Assembly (NCBI GenBank): GCA_038064935.1
Contig: JBBTRZ010000019.1
Span: 1-29,533, forward strand
Source: JAGVGK01 sp038064935
Lineage (GTDB): Bacteria; Patescibacteriota; Minisyncoccia; Phycocordibacterales; JACOZG01
DNA length: 29,533 nucleotides
Direction: 5' to 3'
Shown: in pieces, positions 14,679-21,245 of the stretch
Position numbering within the stretch: position 1 is the first letter of the stretch
Layout: the number at the start of each line of letters is the position of its first letter
Position numbers and translations under genes: made by a program
Notes under the pieces: model-generated
What the model was told of the DNA's origin: nothing
What the model saw: only the letters and a program-made list of their open reading frames with translations
The model's database searches: none

Positions 14679-14923
14679 TTAACTTTAGAGCGGCGAGGTT
14701 TTTTTCGTAAAAATGCCATGAATTGAGCGGCATTGTTAAACGGCCCCTCTACTTTTCCCTCCCGGTACTGACGCATGGAAATTGCTAACGCCCGATCAAT
14801 TTTTGGATCGCGTTTGATAATTTCCTGGGACGAATCAGAGACTAACTGCTCGTAATCACGCCGAGGAATCACCACCAAGTCATCCCGACCAGTTAAGGAT
14901 TTAGGGATAGTTAAAGTTTGCAT
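14675..14923 (-). CDS. Antitoxin of RelE/ParE-type module
   Basis: An 82-aa protein from ATG 14923 (a TTG three codons earlier is possible). The N-terminus 'LTIPKSLTGRDDLVVIPRRD' and 'YEQLV' resembles the DNA-binding half of Phd/AbrB-like antitoxins. The basic C-terminus (FMAFLRKKPRRSK) would wrap the toxin. It begins 34 nt after the rplB stop, so it can be read from the ribosomal operon. A TAAGTT box with TGT extension ends 7 nt before the ATG, suggesting its own leaderless promoter. The cognate toxin overlaps by 4 nt. Confidence 0.78.
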   Translation of the reverse strand: MQTLTIPKSLTGRDDLVVIPRRDYEQLVSDSSQEIIKRDPKIDRALAISMRQYREGKVEGPFNNAAQFMAFLRKKPRRSKVK

Positions 14924-14956
14924 AGTTACCAACTTAACACAAAAAGTCAGCTCTGA

Positions 14957-15790
14957 CTATTTCCTCTTCGTCCGTCTAGTAATCACGAAACGATTAGAAT
15001 ACTTTTTAGAGCGGCGGGTTTTGCGGCCGCCGGTGACCTTCCCCCACAGGGTCTTCGGGCGTTTCGTGCCACGACCTTGCCGACCTTCACCGCCGCCGTA
15101 AGGATGATCCACCGGATTCATGGCGCTACCGCGCACCGTTGGTCGGATACCGAGCCACCGTGATCGGCCGGCCTTGCCCAAGTTAATTAATTTCTGCTCT
15201 TCATTGGACACGAGACCAATCGAGGCCCAAGAATTCTCATTGACTCGTCGCACTTCCGATGAGGGTAAGCGAAGACTGGTGTAGCCAAGATCGTTGGATA
15301 ACACTTGAGCGAAATTGCCGGCCGAGCGCACGAGCTTTGCTCCACCGCGCGGCTCGAGTTCAATATTATAGACGAAGGTGCCGACGGGAATCTTCTTCAG
15401 CGGCCGACGATTGCCGGGGGTAAGCGGCGCATCTTCCGCGACAATAAAATTGTCCCCCACTTTAATCGCGCCGGGAAGAAGGACATAACGACGCGCCCCA
15501 TCGCGATAGAGAGCGAGGCCGATAAAGCCCGAACGATTAGGATCGTATTCGATAGTTTCAATCCGGGCGGCAATTCCAATCTTGTCATAGCGGAAGTCAA
15601 TCTCGCGGAAACGGCGCTTATGTCCGCCGCCTTTATGACGCACGGTGATCCGGCCGAAATTATTTCGGCCCACGGCGCGTTTGCGGCCATAGGTTAGGGA
15701 CTTCTTCGGCTGATCACCAGTCAAGAGTTCCCGATACGGGAGGGTGGTCATGGCGCGACGCGATGGACTGGTGGGGCGATAGGATTTCAT
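14957..15790 (-). CDS. rplB: Ribosomal protein L2
   Basis: The 277-aa protein is full length for L2: 'MKSYRPTSPSRRAMTTLPY', 'VRHKGGGHKRRFREIDFRYD', the SH3-like core 'GARRYVLLPGAIKVGD', 'GRSRWLGIRPTVRGSAMNPV' and the C-terminal 'DHPYGGGEGRQGRGTKRPKT' with the conserved His near the peptidyl transferase centre. It binds 23S rRNA and supports subunit association. It ends the S10 block here; the next genes in nearly all bacteria (rpsS, rplV, rpsC) are not downstream. Confidence 0.98.
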   Translation of the reverse strand: MKSYRPTSPSRRAMTTLPYRELLTGDQPKKSLTYGRKRAVGRNNFGRITVRHKGGGHKRRFREIDFRYDKIGIAARIETIEYDPNRSGFIGLALYRDGARRYVLLPGAIKVGDNFIVAEDAPLTPGNRRPLKKIPVGTFVYNIELEPRGGAKLVRSAGNFAQVLSNDLGYTSLRLPSSEVRRVNENSWASIGLVSNEEQKLINLGKAGRSRWLGIRPTVRGSAMNPVDHPYGGGEGRQGRGTKRPKTLWGKVTGGRKTRRSKKYSNRFVITRRTKRK

Positions 15791-15803
15791 TGGATGTTAG
15801 ATA

Positions 15804-16079
15804 TTAGACAAATTCAATTTTATCCCCGGGCTTAAGGTAAACCATCGCCTTCTTTAACCCCTGGCGGGTGCCGGCGCGACCACGGGTAAAAACTTTTTTC
15901 CCTTTAACTAAAATCATATTCACCTTGGTCGGCGTCACTTTATAACGCTTCGCCACTTCCTGCCGGACCAAGAATTTGTTCGCCGACGGGGCGACGAGGA
16001 AAGTGTAGCACGGTGGCACGGCCGAGACGCCGTCCGTCGACTTCTCTGTCACGCGCGGTTGTCGAAGAATTATATCCAT
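15804..16079 (-). CDS. rplW: Ribosomal protein L23
   Basis: ATG 16079 gives 91 aa beginning MDIILRQPRVTEKSTDG, the usual L23 start; the frame is open 12 codons further upstream into rplD but that stretch is not L23-like. 'PSANKFLVRQEVAKRYKV' and 'VNMILVKGKKVFTRGRAG' are typical. L23 lies at the polypeptide exit tunnel, where trigger factor and SRP dock. It starts 1 nt after the rplD stop. Confidence 0.96.
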   Translation of the reverse strand: MDIILRQPRVTEKSTDGVSAVPPCYTFLVAPSANKFLVRQEVAKRYKVTPTKVNMILVKGKKVFTRGRAGTRQGLKKAMVYLKPGDKIEFV

Positions 16080-16080
16080 A

Positions 16081-16749
16081 TTAATTTTTTGCCGATCGGC
16101 CGAGAAGAGCGGCAATACTCTGCTCGGGATCGGTAATCACTAGGTATTGATAAGTTAGGATCTCGAGCGGATTGAGATTGCGCACTTCATCCAGGGCGAC
16201 CGGTTTCAAATTGCGAAAGCTCTTGAGAAGTGAAGCACTCGAGCGCCAAGTGGCAATGAGCGCCCGGCGGCCGCGGCGGTAGAGGAGCGCTGGTGCTTCC
16301 GCGGCGGCGGCGAGGTTGGTGAGCATCGCGAGCGCCGCTTTAGTCTTCGGCTGGCTAAAATCCAAATGGTCAATGAAGATGAGTTCCCCGTCGCGGTATT
16401 TCGCCGAGAGCGCGGTGTAGAGGGCTTTGGTTCGCATCTTCTTATTAATTTTTTGACCATACACCCGCTCGGCAACCGGACCGTGCGTCACACCGCCCCC
16501 CTTCCAAAGTGGCGAGCGGATAGAGCCATGCCGCGCTCGGCCAGTTCCCTTCTGCCGCCACGGCTTCTTCCCGCCGCCGCGCACTTCACCGCGGCCTTTG
16601 GCGTGGGCCAAGCTCAATCTCTTCCCTTCCTGCATGCCGACCGTCACTTGGTGGACCAGGTCGGCGTTCCAAGGCAGACCAAAAACAGCTTCCGGTAATT
16701 TCACTGAACCGACATCTTCCCCGGCCTGATTGTAAATTTTGGATTCCAT
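16081..16749 (-). CDS. rplD: Ribosomal protein L4
   Basis: The 222-aa protein shows the L4 signature 'LSLAHAKGRGEVRGGGKKPW' and 'RQKGTGRARHGSIRSPLWKG', the extended loop that reaches into the exit tunnel. The alpha/beta body follows ('LSAKYRDGELIFIDHL'). L4 binds 23S rRNA and in E. coli represses its own operon; the ~90-nt spacing upstream of rplC is not long enough here to judge a regulatory leader. It is between rplC (13 nt) and rplW (1 nt). Confidence 0.97.
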   Translation of the reverse strand: MESKIYNQAGEDVGSVKLPEAVFGLPWNADLVHQVTVGMQEGKRLSLAHAKGRGEVRGGGKKPWRQKGTGRARHGSIRSPLWKGGGVTHGPVAERVYGQKINKKMRTKALYTALSAKYRDGELIFIDHLDFSQPKTKAALAMLTNLAAAAEAPALLYRRGRRALIATWRSSASLLKSFRNLKPVALDEVRNLNPLEILTYQYLVITDPEQSIAALLGRSAKN

Positions 16750-16762
16750 ATTTAAGTAGCTT

Positions 16763-17212
16763 CTAGGAACTGGCTTTTAACTTTGTAGAAACTAGCTTCT
16801 TAAGTTCAATTCTCGTGCCACGGCGACCAGGAATCGCGCCGCTTACCGTCACTTCATTCGCTGACTCATTGATCGCGAGTACTTTGAGATTACCCACCGT
16901 TACCCGGTCGCCACCCATCCGCCCCGCCATGCGGATACCTTTGGCCACGCGACCGCCGGCCCGACCGCCGCCACCACCGATCGCGCCCGGCTCGCGCTCG
17001 GAATGTTTCTGACCATGGCTGCGCGGCCCACCGTGAAAACCGTGACGCTTGACGACTCCCTGAAAGCCCTTACCCTTCGAGAGACCGCTCACCGTGACAC
17101 GATCACCGACAGCCAACCCGGCTTCTTTAATAGACACCACCGTTCCCGGCCAGACCGTGCCGGTCGAGTCGAAAACTTGAGTCATCCTTTGTTTGGTGCC
17201 AGTAATTTTCAT
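16763..17212 (-). CDS. rplC: Ribosomal protein L3, shortened
   Basis: The 149-aa protein retains the L3 core: 'MTQVFDSTGTVWPGTVV', 'GLSKGKGFQGVVKRHGFHGG', 'SHGQKHSEREPGAIGGGGG' and 'KGIRMAGRMGGDRVTVGNL'. Standard bacterial L3 is about 205-210 aa; ~55 residues are missing between the N-terminal strand (PGTVVSIKEAG) and 'VGDRVTVSGLSKGKG'. The deletion removes much of the solvent-side part but leaves the loop that reaches the peptidyl transferase centre. L3 is one of the first 50S assembly proteins. The DNA reads cleanly, so this is reduction rather than frameshift. Confidence 0.95.
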   Translation of the reverse strand: MKITGTKQRMTQVFDSTGTVWPGTVVSIKEAGLAVGDRVTVSGLSKGKGFQGVVKRHGFHGGPRSHGQKHSEREPGAIGGGGGRAGGRVAKGIRMAGRMGGDRVTVGNLKVLAINESANEVTVSGAIPGRRGTRIELKKLVSTKLKASS

Positions 17213-17304
17213 AATAGGTTTTAGCTTCTAGCTGTTAGCTTTTAATGGTCAGCCTTAAAAATTTTTCCTAGAACCCAGAAGCTAGCACCTAATAGCTACT
17301 TGGG

Positions 17305-17673
17305 CTAGATCATCTTAACATCAATGCTCACACCGGAGGGCAAGCTAAGCGTCGTCAAGTGTTCAATAATTTTGGGTGACGGATTCTGGATATCAATTAA
17401 ACGCTTATGAATCCGCATCTCGAACTGCTCCCGCGCATTCTTATGGACGAAGGAACTTCGATTGACCGTGTACTTCTTAATCTCGGTCGGGAGCGGGATC
17501 GGTCCTTCGATGATACCGTCATAGCGGAGAGCGGTGTCCACAATCTGTTTCACCGAGGCATCAAGAATCTTGTGTTCATAAGCCGCGACGCGAATCCGAA
17601 TCTTCTGAATTGGCTCAACTACTTCCGGCTTTTTCAGCTTCACCTTTTTCTCTGTCTTCTCCAATAAAGCCAT
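17305..17673 (-). CDS. rpsJ: Ribosomal protein S10
   Basis: The 122-aa protein contains full-length S10 ('RIRVAAYEHKILDASVKQIV', 'GPIPLPTEIKKYTVNRSSFV', 'EQFEMRIHKRLIDIQNPSP') preceded by a Lys/Glu-rich extension of ~23 residues (MALLEKTEKKVKLKKPEVV). S10 is in the 30S head and, as NusE, takes part in antitermination. The hairpin loop residues are present. It lies 26 nt after tuf. The 92 nt between rpsJ and rplC hold near-repeats of TAGCTTCTAG/AGAAGCTAG that could fold. Confidence 0.97.
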   Translation of the reverse strand: MALLEKTEKKVKLKKPEVVEPIQKIRIRVAAYEHKILDASVKQIVDTALRYDGIIEGPIPLPTEIKKYTVNRSSFVHKNAREQFEMRIHKRLIDIQNPSPKIIEHLTTLSLPSGVSIDVKMI

Positions 17674-17699
17674 GGATGCTGATCAAGAGGTCTGACTAA

Positions 17700-18893
17700 C
17701 TAAGCAATGACTTTGGTCACCACTCCGGCGCCGACAGTCTTGCCACCTTCGCGGATCGCAAATCGTTGCTTCTCTTCCAACGCCACGGGCGCGACGAGCT
17801 TCACCTTGAAAGTAATGGTGTCGCCGGGCATAACCATTTTCACCGACTCCGGCAGAGTCACTTCCCCGGTCACATCGGTTGTCCGAATATAGAACTGCGG
17901 CTTGTAACCAGTGAGGAAGGGGGTATGACGGCCACCTTCTTCCTTCTTAAGAATATAAACCTCGGACTCAAATTCGGTGTGAGGTGTGACGGAACCCCCT
18001 TTGGCGAGCACCTGACCGCGAGTAACATCCTCCTTCTTCGTGCCGCGGAGAAGAACCCCGGCGTTGTCGCCGGCAATTCCCTCATCGAGTTGCTTATTAA
18101 ACATCTCGATCCCCGTGACCGTTGTCTTGGCCGTTGGCTTGATGCCGACAATCTCAATTTCTTCGCCTACTTTCACCTTACCCCGTTCAATCCTTCCCGT
18201 CACCACCGTGCCCCGGCCTTCAATCGAGAAGATGTCTTCGATCGGCATGAGGAAGGGCTTATCAATCTCGCGCACTGGCGTCGGGATGTAGGTGTCAAGC
18301 GCATTGAGTAATTCAAGAATTTTCTTCGCCCATTCATCATCAGCTGTCTTCGATTCGAGCGCCTTAAGACCCGAACCGCGAATGACCGGCACATTGTCGC
18401 CGTCGTATTGATACTTAGTGAGCAATTCGCGTACTTCGGCCTCAACCAAATCAATGAGTTCGGGGTCGTCCACCATATCCACCTTATTGAGAAAAACCAC
18501 AATTTTCGGCACGCCAACTTGGCGGGCCAAGAGAATGTGCTCGCGGGTCTGGGGCATGACGCCGTCGGTCGCCGCGACCACGATAATCGCGCCGTCCATC
18601 TGGGCGGCGCCGGTAATCATGTTTTTAATATAATCGGCGTGGCCGGGCGCGTCGATGTGCGCGTAGTGCCGCGTATCGCTCTCGTACTCATTGTGCGAGA
18701 GGGAAATGGTAATACCGCGGGCCTTCTCCTCCGGCGCCGAGTCAATCTGGTCAACGGTCTTAATCTTCGCCTTTTTGCCAGCCAGATTCAGGACATGTAA
18801 AATCGCCGCTGTGAGCGTGGTTTTGCCGTGATCAACATGACCAATGGTGCCGACATTGATGTGCGGCTTTGAACGATCAAATTTCTCTGCCAT
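17700..18893 (-). CDS. tuf: Elongation factor Tu
   Basis: The 397-aa protein is full length. G1 is 'GHVDHGKTT' (~19-27), G3 'DAPGH' (~81-85) and G4 'NKVD' (~136-139), followed by domains 2 and 3 ('GRGTVVTGRIERGKVKVGE', 'KPQFYIRTTDVTGEV'). It delivers aminoacyl-tRNA to the ribosome. It heads the S10 block instead of ending the str operon; an accessory islet of about 3 kb lies between it and fusA. It has its own promoter (18959-18986) and a ~58-nt leader containing ACGCG-AAA-CGCGT. Confidence 0.98.
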   Translation of the reverse strand: MAEKFDRSKPHINVGTIGHVDHGKTTLTAAILHVLNLAGKKAKIKTVDQIDSAPEEKARGITISLSHNEYESDTRHYAHIDAPGHADYIKNMITGAAQMDGAIIVVAATDGVMPQTREHILLARQVGVPKIVVFLNKVDMVDDPELIDLVEAEVRELLTKYQYDGDNVPVIRGSGLKALESKTADDEWAKKILELLNALDTYIPTPVREIDKPFLMPIEDIFSIEGRGTVVTGRIERGKVKVGEEIEIVGIKPTAKTTVTGIEMFNKQLDEGIAGDNAGVLLRGTKKEDVTRGQVLAKGGSVTPHTEFESEVYILKKEEGGRHTPFLTGYKPQFYIRTTDVTGEVTLPESVKMVMPGDTITFKVKLVAPVALEEKQRFAIREGGKTVGAGVVTKVIA

Positions 18894-18958
18894 AATATTT
18901 TGATTGCTTAATAATTAATAATGAAAAACAAAAACCAGACGCGAAACGCGTAGTGTCT

Positions 18959-18986
18959 ATCCTAACAGACCCGAATTATTAGTCAA
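18959..18986 (-). promoter_or_regulatory. Promoter of tuf-S10 operon
   Basis: Minus-strand -35 TTGACT (18981-18986), a 16-nt spacer and -10 TAGGAT (18959-18964). The -35 overlaps the stop region of the 135-aa gene upstream. The transcript would begin near 18952, at a perfect 5-bp stem (18939-18951, ACGCG-AAA-CGCGT). Confidence 0.72.
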
Positions 18987-19386
18987 GTGAATTTCTTATT
19001 GAAGTCACAATATCCCTGGTCTTTTGATCTAGATCATCAATTAGTAAGCGGGATTGGAGTGATAAATTTGGATCGTCCAAGGTACTGGCGAAAACAAGAC
19101 ATTGCCCACCGTTGGGCGCGCAAACCAGAACATCTTTGATGGCTACGCCCTGGTTAGATTTGTAACTTCGATCTTCAATCTCAAAATCGGCTGGGTATTT
19201 AAATTCAAACCCATACTCTTCATTGCGATAAGTTTTCCAATTCGCGCTATCGGTCGTGACGGCAGTCGGACTTCCATCAGTTGGGCCTTTCTGACTCCAC
19301 ATGTACGATCCGCCGGCGATAATAATTAAAATGACAATGATTAACCCCACGCTTCCGAAACCGCGCTTGGTGTTTGGGTTTGACAT
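18979..19386 (-). CDS. Membrane-anchored PsbP-like/'YGFEFKYP' protein
   Basis: The 135-aa protein has a short basic start, a membrane anchor (residues ~11-30, GSVGLIIVILIIIAGGSYMW) and a linker (QKGPTDGSPT). A small extracellular domain follows, with 'NEEYGFEFKYPADFEIEDRS' and 'DVLVCAPNGGQCLVFASTLD', the opening motif of many CPR lipobox-less surface proteins (PsbP-like family, from memory). Two Cys could pair. Residues 3-41 are nearly the same as the start of the protein at 21246-21701, whose outer domain is different. It starts 1 nt after the DUF2283 gene, so it is probably in that operon. Confidence 0.65.
   Translation of the reverse strand: MSNPNTKRGFGSVGLIIVILIIIAGGSYMWSQKGPTDGSPTAVTTDSANWKTYRNEEYGFEFKYPADFEIEDRSYKSNQGVAIKDVLVCAPNGGQCLVFASTLDDPNLSLQSRLLIDDLDQKTRDIVTSIRNSLD
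19268..19386. repeat. Direct repeat encoding shared membrane anchor, left copy
   Basis: This ~115-bp stretch (N-terminal part of 18979-19386) matches 21589-21701 at roughly 85 % by eye, in the same orientation. The two copies bound the accessory islet between fusA and tuf. Confidence 0.6.
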
Positions 19387-19387
19387 G

Positions 19388-19636
19388 CTAATTATTCATT
19401 GACGATGCCGTCATGGCTTGGAAACTTAGTATTACTGGCAATCGTTTCTTTTTTAATTCCGAGCTAAATCGGCGCGGGAAATGTTTGGAAGCATCCAATA
19501 CCTCCAACCCAATAATTTTACCCTTCTGCCCATAATCAAGAATAATTCCGGGGGAAACTTCATCGCTCTCACAATAACGCTCCTCGTTGAAACGAAGATA
19601 GAGAGCGTCTATTTTTTTATCGTAATGAAATTTCAT
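19388..19636 (-). CDS. DUF2283-family protein, putative antitoxin
   Basis: ATG 19636 (82 aa) is preferred over an upstream in-frame start because the protein then begins MKFHYDKKIDALYLRF, the normal DUF2283 start, and this ATG overlaps (ATGA) the natural stop of the DUF4258 frame. 'SPGIILDYGQKGKIIGLEVL' and 'DASKHFP' complete the family pattern. DUF2283 genes often follow DUF4258 genes and the pair is thought to act as a toxin-antitoxin module. Here the partner carries an internal stop, leaving this gene an orphan unless expressed independently. Confidence 0.8.
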   Translation of the reverse strand: MKFHYDKKIDALYLRFNEERYCESDEVSPGIILDYGQKGKIIGLEVLDASKHFPRRFSSELKKKRLPVILSFQAMTASSMNN

Positions 19637-19884
19637 AAATACTTTTTGATTTTTGAAGTGTAGAAAACAGTTACAATTTCCCAAATTGATCGCGTCTCCT
19701 CATAGATGACAACCAACAAATACTTCTTCCCTTGACGTTCTCTTATTTTTAATGCCTGAAACCGGCCATTAGGTTGTTGAGCAACATTAGTCGGTCTCCT
19801 TATTGCTTCTAAAACTTACCGTTCAGAAATTTTCCGTTCTGCCAACTGCCACCTAGCATGCGAGCTGAAAACAATCTTGACCAT
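19633..19884 (-). pseudogene. DUF4258 gene with in-frame stop (putative toxin)
   Basis: From ATG 19884 the frame reads MVKIVFSSHARWQLAERKIS then ER and a TAA at 19816-19818. It continues in the same frame without further stops as VLEAIRRPTNVAQQPNGRFQ, ALKIRERQGKKYLLVVIYEE and IWEIVTVFYTSKIKKYL, to TGA 19633-19635. This is a complete DUF4258 protein (83 codons) with one nonsense codon at position 23, where the family commonly has Glu (ERKISEREV): a single GAA-to-TAA change. The final TGA overlaps the DUF2283 ATG by 4 nt, as in intact modules. It could instead be a sequencing error or population variant. Confidence 0.75.
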
Positions 19885-19905
19885 AACCGATCACATTCTA
19901 ATATA

Positions 19906-20142
19906 TCATTTCTTAGCCTCAACTACAAGCTGATGTATTCGTCTGTACTTCTTGTCTCTATAGGCGAAGCGGTATTTCTTAGTATCGCTAGCAATCCACT
20001 TCTGTTCTTGTTTGGTTTTGTATTCTGACCCACTCACATAACAATGGCCCCACACTTTTGAATGTTTTTTCTTTCTACAAACATTGGTATCAAAGAAAAT
20101 TTCTGCTAACCGATTATTTACAATAGCAAAAGCCCAAGACAT
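19906..20142 (-). CDS. Small basic protein of unknown function
   Basis: The 78-aa protein starts at ATG 20142 (MSWAFAIVNNRLAEIFFDTN) and is rich in Lys, Tyr and aromatic residues (KVWGHCYVSGSEYKTKQEQK, KKYRFAYRDKKYR). Two Cys are present; there is no membrane segment. I do not recognise the family, though the regular beta-like pattern looks like a real small domain. A TTTAAT box with TGA extension ends 6 nt before the ATG, fitting the leaderless pattern of the window. It is upstream of the broken DUF4258 gene. Confidence 0.55.
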   Translation of the reverse strand: MSWAFAIVNNRLAEIFFDTNVCRKKKHSKVWGHCYVSGSEYKTKQEQKWIASDTKKYRFAYRDKKYRRIHQLVVEAKK

Positions 20143-20175
20143 TGTAGGATTAAATCATTCTACGAACCGAAAGAT

Positions 20176-20237
20176 GGCGCAGGGTTTCAAATTCCTTAAG
20201 TAGTAAAAGGTCGCGGGAATCCCACCTATTGGCGCCA
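20176..20237 (+). pseudogene. tRNA-Leu(CAA)-like 3' remnant
   Basis: The sequence looks like a decayed tRNA-Leu from the D-arm to the 3' end: GGCGCAGG, an anticodon loop TTCAAAT (anticodon CAA), a long variable region (CTTAAGTAGTAAAAGG), a T-arm missing about four bases (GCGGG-AAT-CCCAC) and an acceptor strand TATTGGC followed by G-CCA. No matching 5' acceptor strand (GCCAATA) is present. This is the shape of a tRNA fragment left at an integration site, or of a decayed duplicate. It is followed by a hairpin TTGTGT-GGCTT-ACACAA. Confidence 0.5.
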
Positions 20238-20267
20238 TGCATTTTGTGTGGCTTACACAAAGCGCAA

Positions 20268-20287
20268 CTATGCTTTTTTAATTTTAG
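20268..20287. repeat. 20-bp exact repeat, copy A
   Basis: CTATGCTTTTTTAATTTTAG is identical to 20981-21000. On the minus strand each copy begins ~10 nt after a coding frame's stop (20299 and 21010), so it may be a shared transcript end. Confidence 0.6.
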
Positions 20288-20298
20288 TCTTTTTCTCA

Positions 20299-20718
20299 TT
20301 AAAAAGAAGCGGTGACTTCAAAGGTATCATGATCTTTCTCAAATTTTATTCGAAACATCTCAAAGAAAACTTCTTGACCTAGCAGAATATTCACATTCTC
20401 ACTATCTACAAACCAGGCCGGTACTTCAAGTTCTTTATCTAAATGTTTTATTTTTAATCTCAAGGGTCCTGTGTACACTTTAACTCTACCACTACCGACA
20501 CCAATAACATCTTTGGTTTTCGTTGCATCCAAAATGAGACCGGGCGCCGTGGCATATTGGATATGGAGCATCGTGGTATCTGCCCCAGAATCAACGAGTC
20601 CTAATCCGCTGATTTTATTACCTTTTGTCCCCAGCAGTTCCAACTCAAGCATTGGCCTTTTCACCATTTTTCCTCTTGAATCACTCACGCCCATTACCGG
20701 CCAATATTTAAACTTCAT
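20299..20718 (-). CDS. Retropepsin-like aspartic protease
   Basis: The 139-aa single-domain protein has the retroviral-type aspartic protease motif D43-S-G-A ('LGLVDSGADTTMLH', in which D43 would be catalytic). It also has the second conserved strand 'VNILLGQEVFF' near residue 110 (hydrophobic-hydrophobic-G). The enzyme would act as a homodimer with one Asp from each chain. There is no signal peptide, so it is cytoplasmic. Its ATG shares one base with the TAA of the DUF5678 gene (TAATG), showing coupled translation. Substrate unknown; an unrelated beta-barrel role is possible, but the motif and length fit well. Confidence 0.82.
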   Translation of the reverse strand: MKFKYWPVMGVSDSRGKMVKRPMLELELLGTKGNKISGLGLVDSGADTTMLHIQYATAPGLILDATKTKDVIGVGSGRVKVYTGPLRLKIKHLDKELEVPAWFVDSENVNILLGQEVFFEMFRIKFEKDHDTFEVTASF

Positions 20719-20936
20719 TATTTAAGTACCATAGAATAGTACATTGGTGCATAACCCAAATTAGGTAAGACTTTCATCACAATTTTTTCCGAGGTTTTGG
20801 CTAGAGTTAGGACAGCACTCAAACTATCTCCAACAGCTAAAATCTTCCTATAATCAGGAGATAGGGCCACCCATTTATTGACATGCTCTTCTCTGACAAC
20901 CGAGAGATCCTGTCCTTTTATTACTTTTTCTTCCAT
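20718..20936 (-). CDS. DUF5678-like small protein
   Basis: The 72-aa protein contains 'VNKWVALSPDYRKILAVGDS', the pattern of DUF5678 (K-W-V-A-L-S/D-x-D...G), and ends 'NLGYAPMYYSMVLK'. DUF5678 proteins frequently precede retropepsin-like genes in Patescibacteria and other bacteria; the pairing is recalled, not searched. A promoter (-35 TTTACC, 17-nt spacer, -10 TAGTAT at 20943-20948) ends 6 nt before the ATG, giving a leaderless bicistronic mRNA. It may regulate or be processed by the protease (inference). Confidence 0.7.
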   Translation of the reverse strand: MEEKVIKGQDLSVVREEHVNKWVALSPDYRKILAVGDSLSAVLTLAKTSEKIVMKVLPNLGYAPMYYSMVLK

Positions 20937-20942
20937 GCTTTT

Positions 20943-20971
20943 ATACTACACCAAAGAAATCTACTGGTAAA
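20943..20971 (-). promoter_or_regulatory. Leaderless promoter of DUF5678-retropepsin pair
   Basis: Minus-strand -10 TAGTAT (20943-20948), a 17-nt spacer and -35 TTTACC (20966-20971). The -10 ends 6 nt before ATG 20936. Confidence 0.6.
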
Positions 20972-20980
20972 GGAGAGTCT

Positions 20981-21000
20981 CTATGCTTTTTTAATTTTAG
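20981..21000. repeat. 20-bp exact repeat, copy B
   Basis: Identical to 20268-20287. Both copies lie inside the fusA-tuf islet, with the DUF5678-retropepsin pair between them, so recombination between them could mobilise or delete that pair. Confidence 0.6.
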
Positions 21001-21009
21001 GCTTTTATT

Positions 21010-21240
21010 TTATGAATTCAAACAAACTTCTGCAAATTCCTGACGATTTTCAGTGTAACCCACCTTCTTCAATGTCATCGATATTCCTTTAATCACAATG
21101 GTATCCGGAACAGGAAGTTTATTACCCCTAGAATCAGTAAAGTTACCACCCTTTACCATCAGAGGATTACCCAGTTTAGGAGTAAGTGGATTATAGTACT
21201 TACCGATTGGCCCAATATCACCATCAACACTAAAACTTAT
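21010..21240 (-). pseudogene. Coding remnant without start codon
   Basis: A 76-codon open frame (minus strand) begins right after a TGA at 21241-21243 and ends at TAA 21010-21012. It has protein-like composition: 'SVDGDIGPIGKYYNPLTPKL', 'GNPLMVKGGNFTDSRGNKLP', 'TIVIKGISMTLKKVGYTENR'. No ATG, GTG or TTG lies near its beginning; the first ATG (21159) would give only 49 aa. It immediately follows the 151-aa membrane-anchored gene in a different frame, so it is probably a truncated gene or the frameshifted end of that one. No family recognised. It fills most of the 300-nt gap here. Confidence 0.45.
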
Positions 21241-21245
21241 TCACA

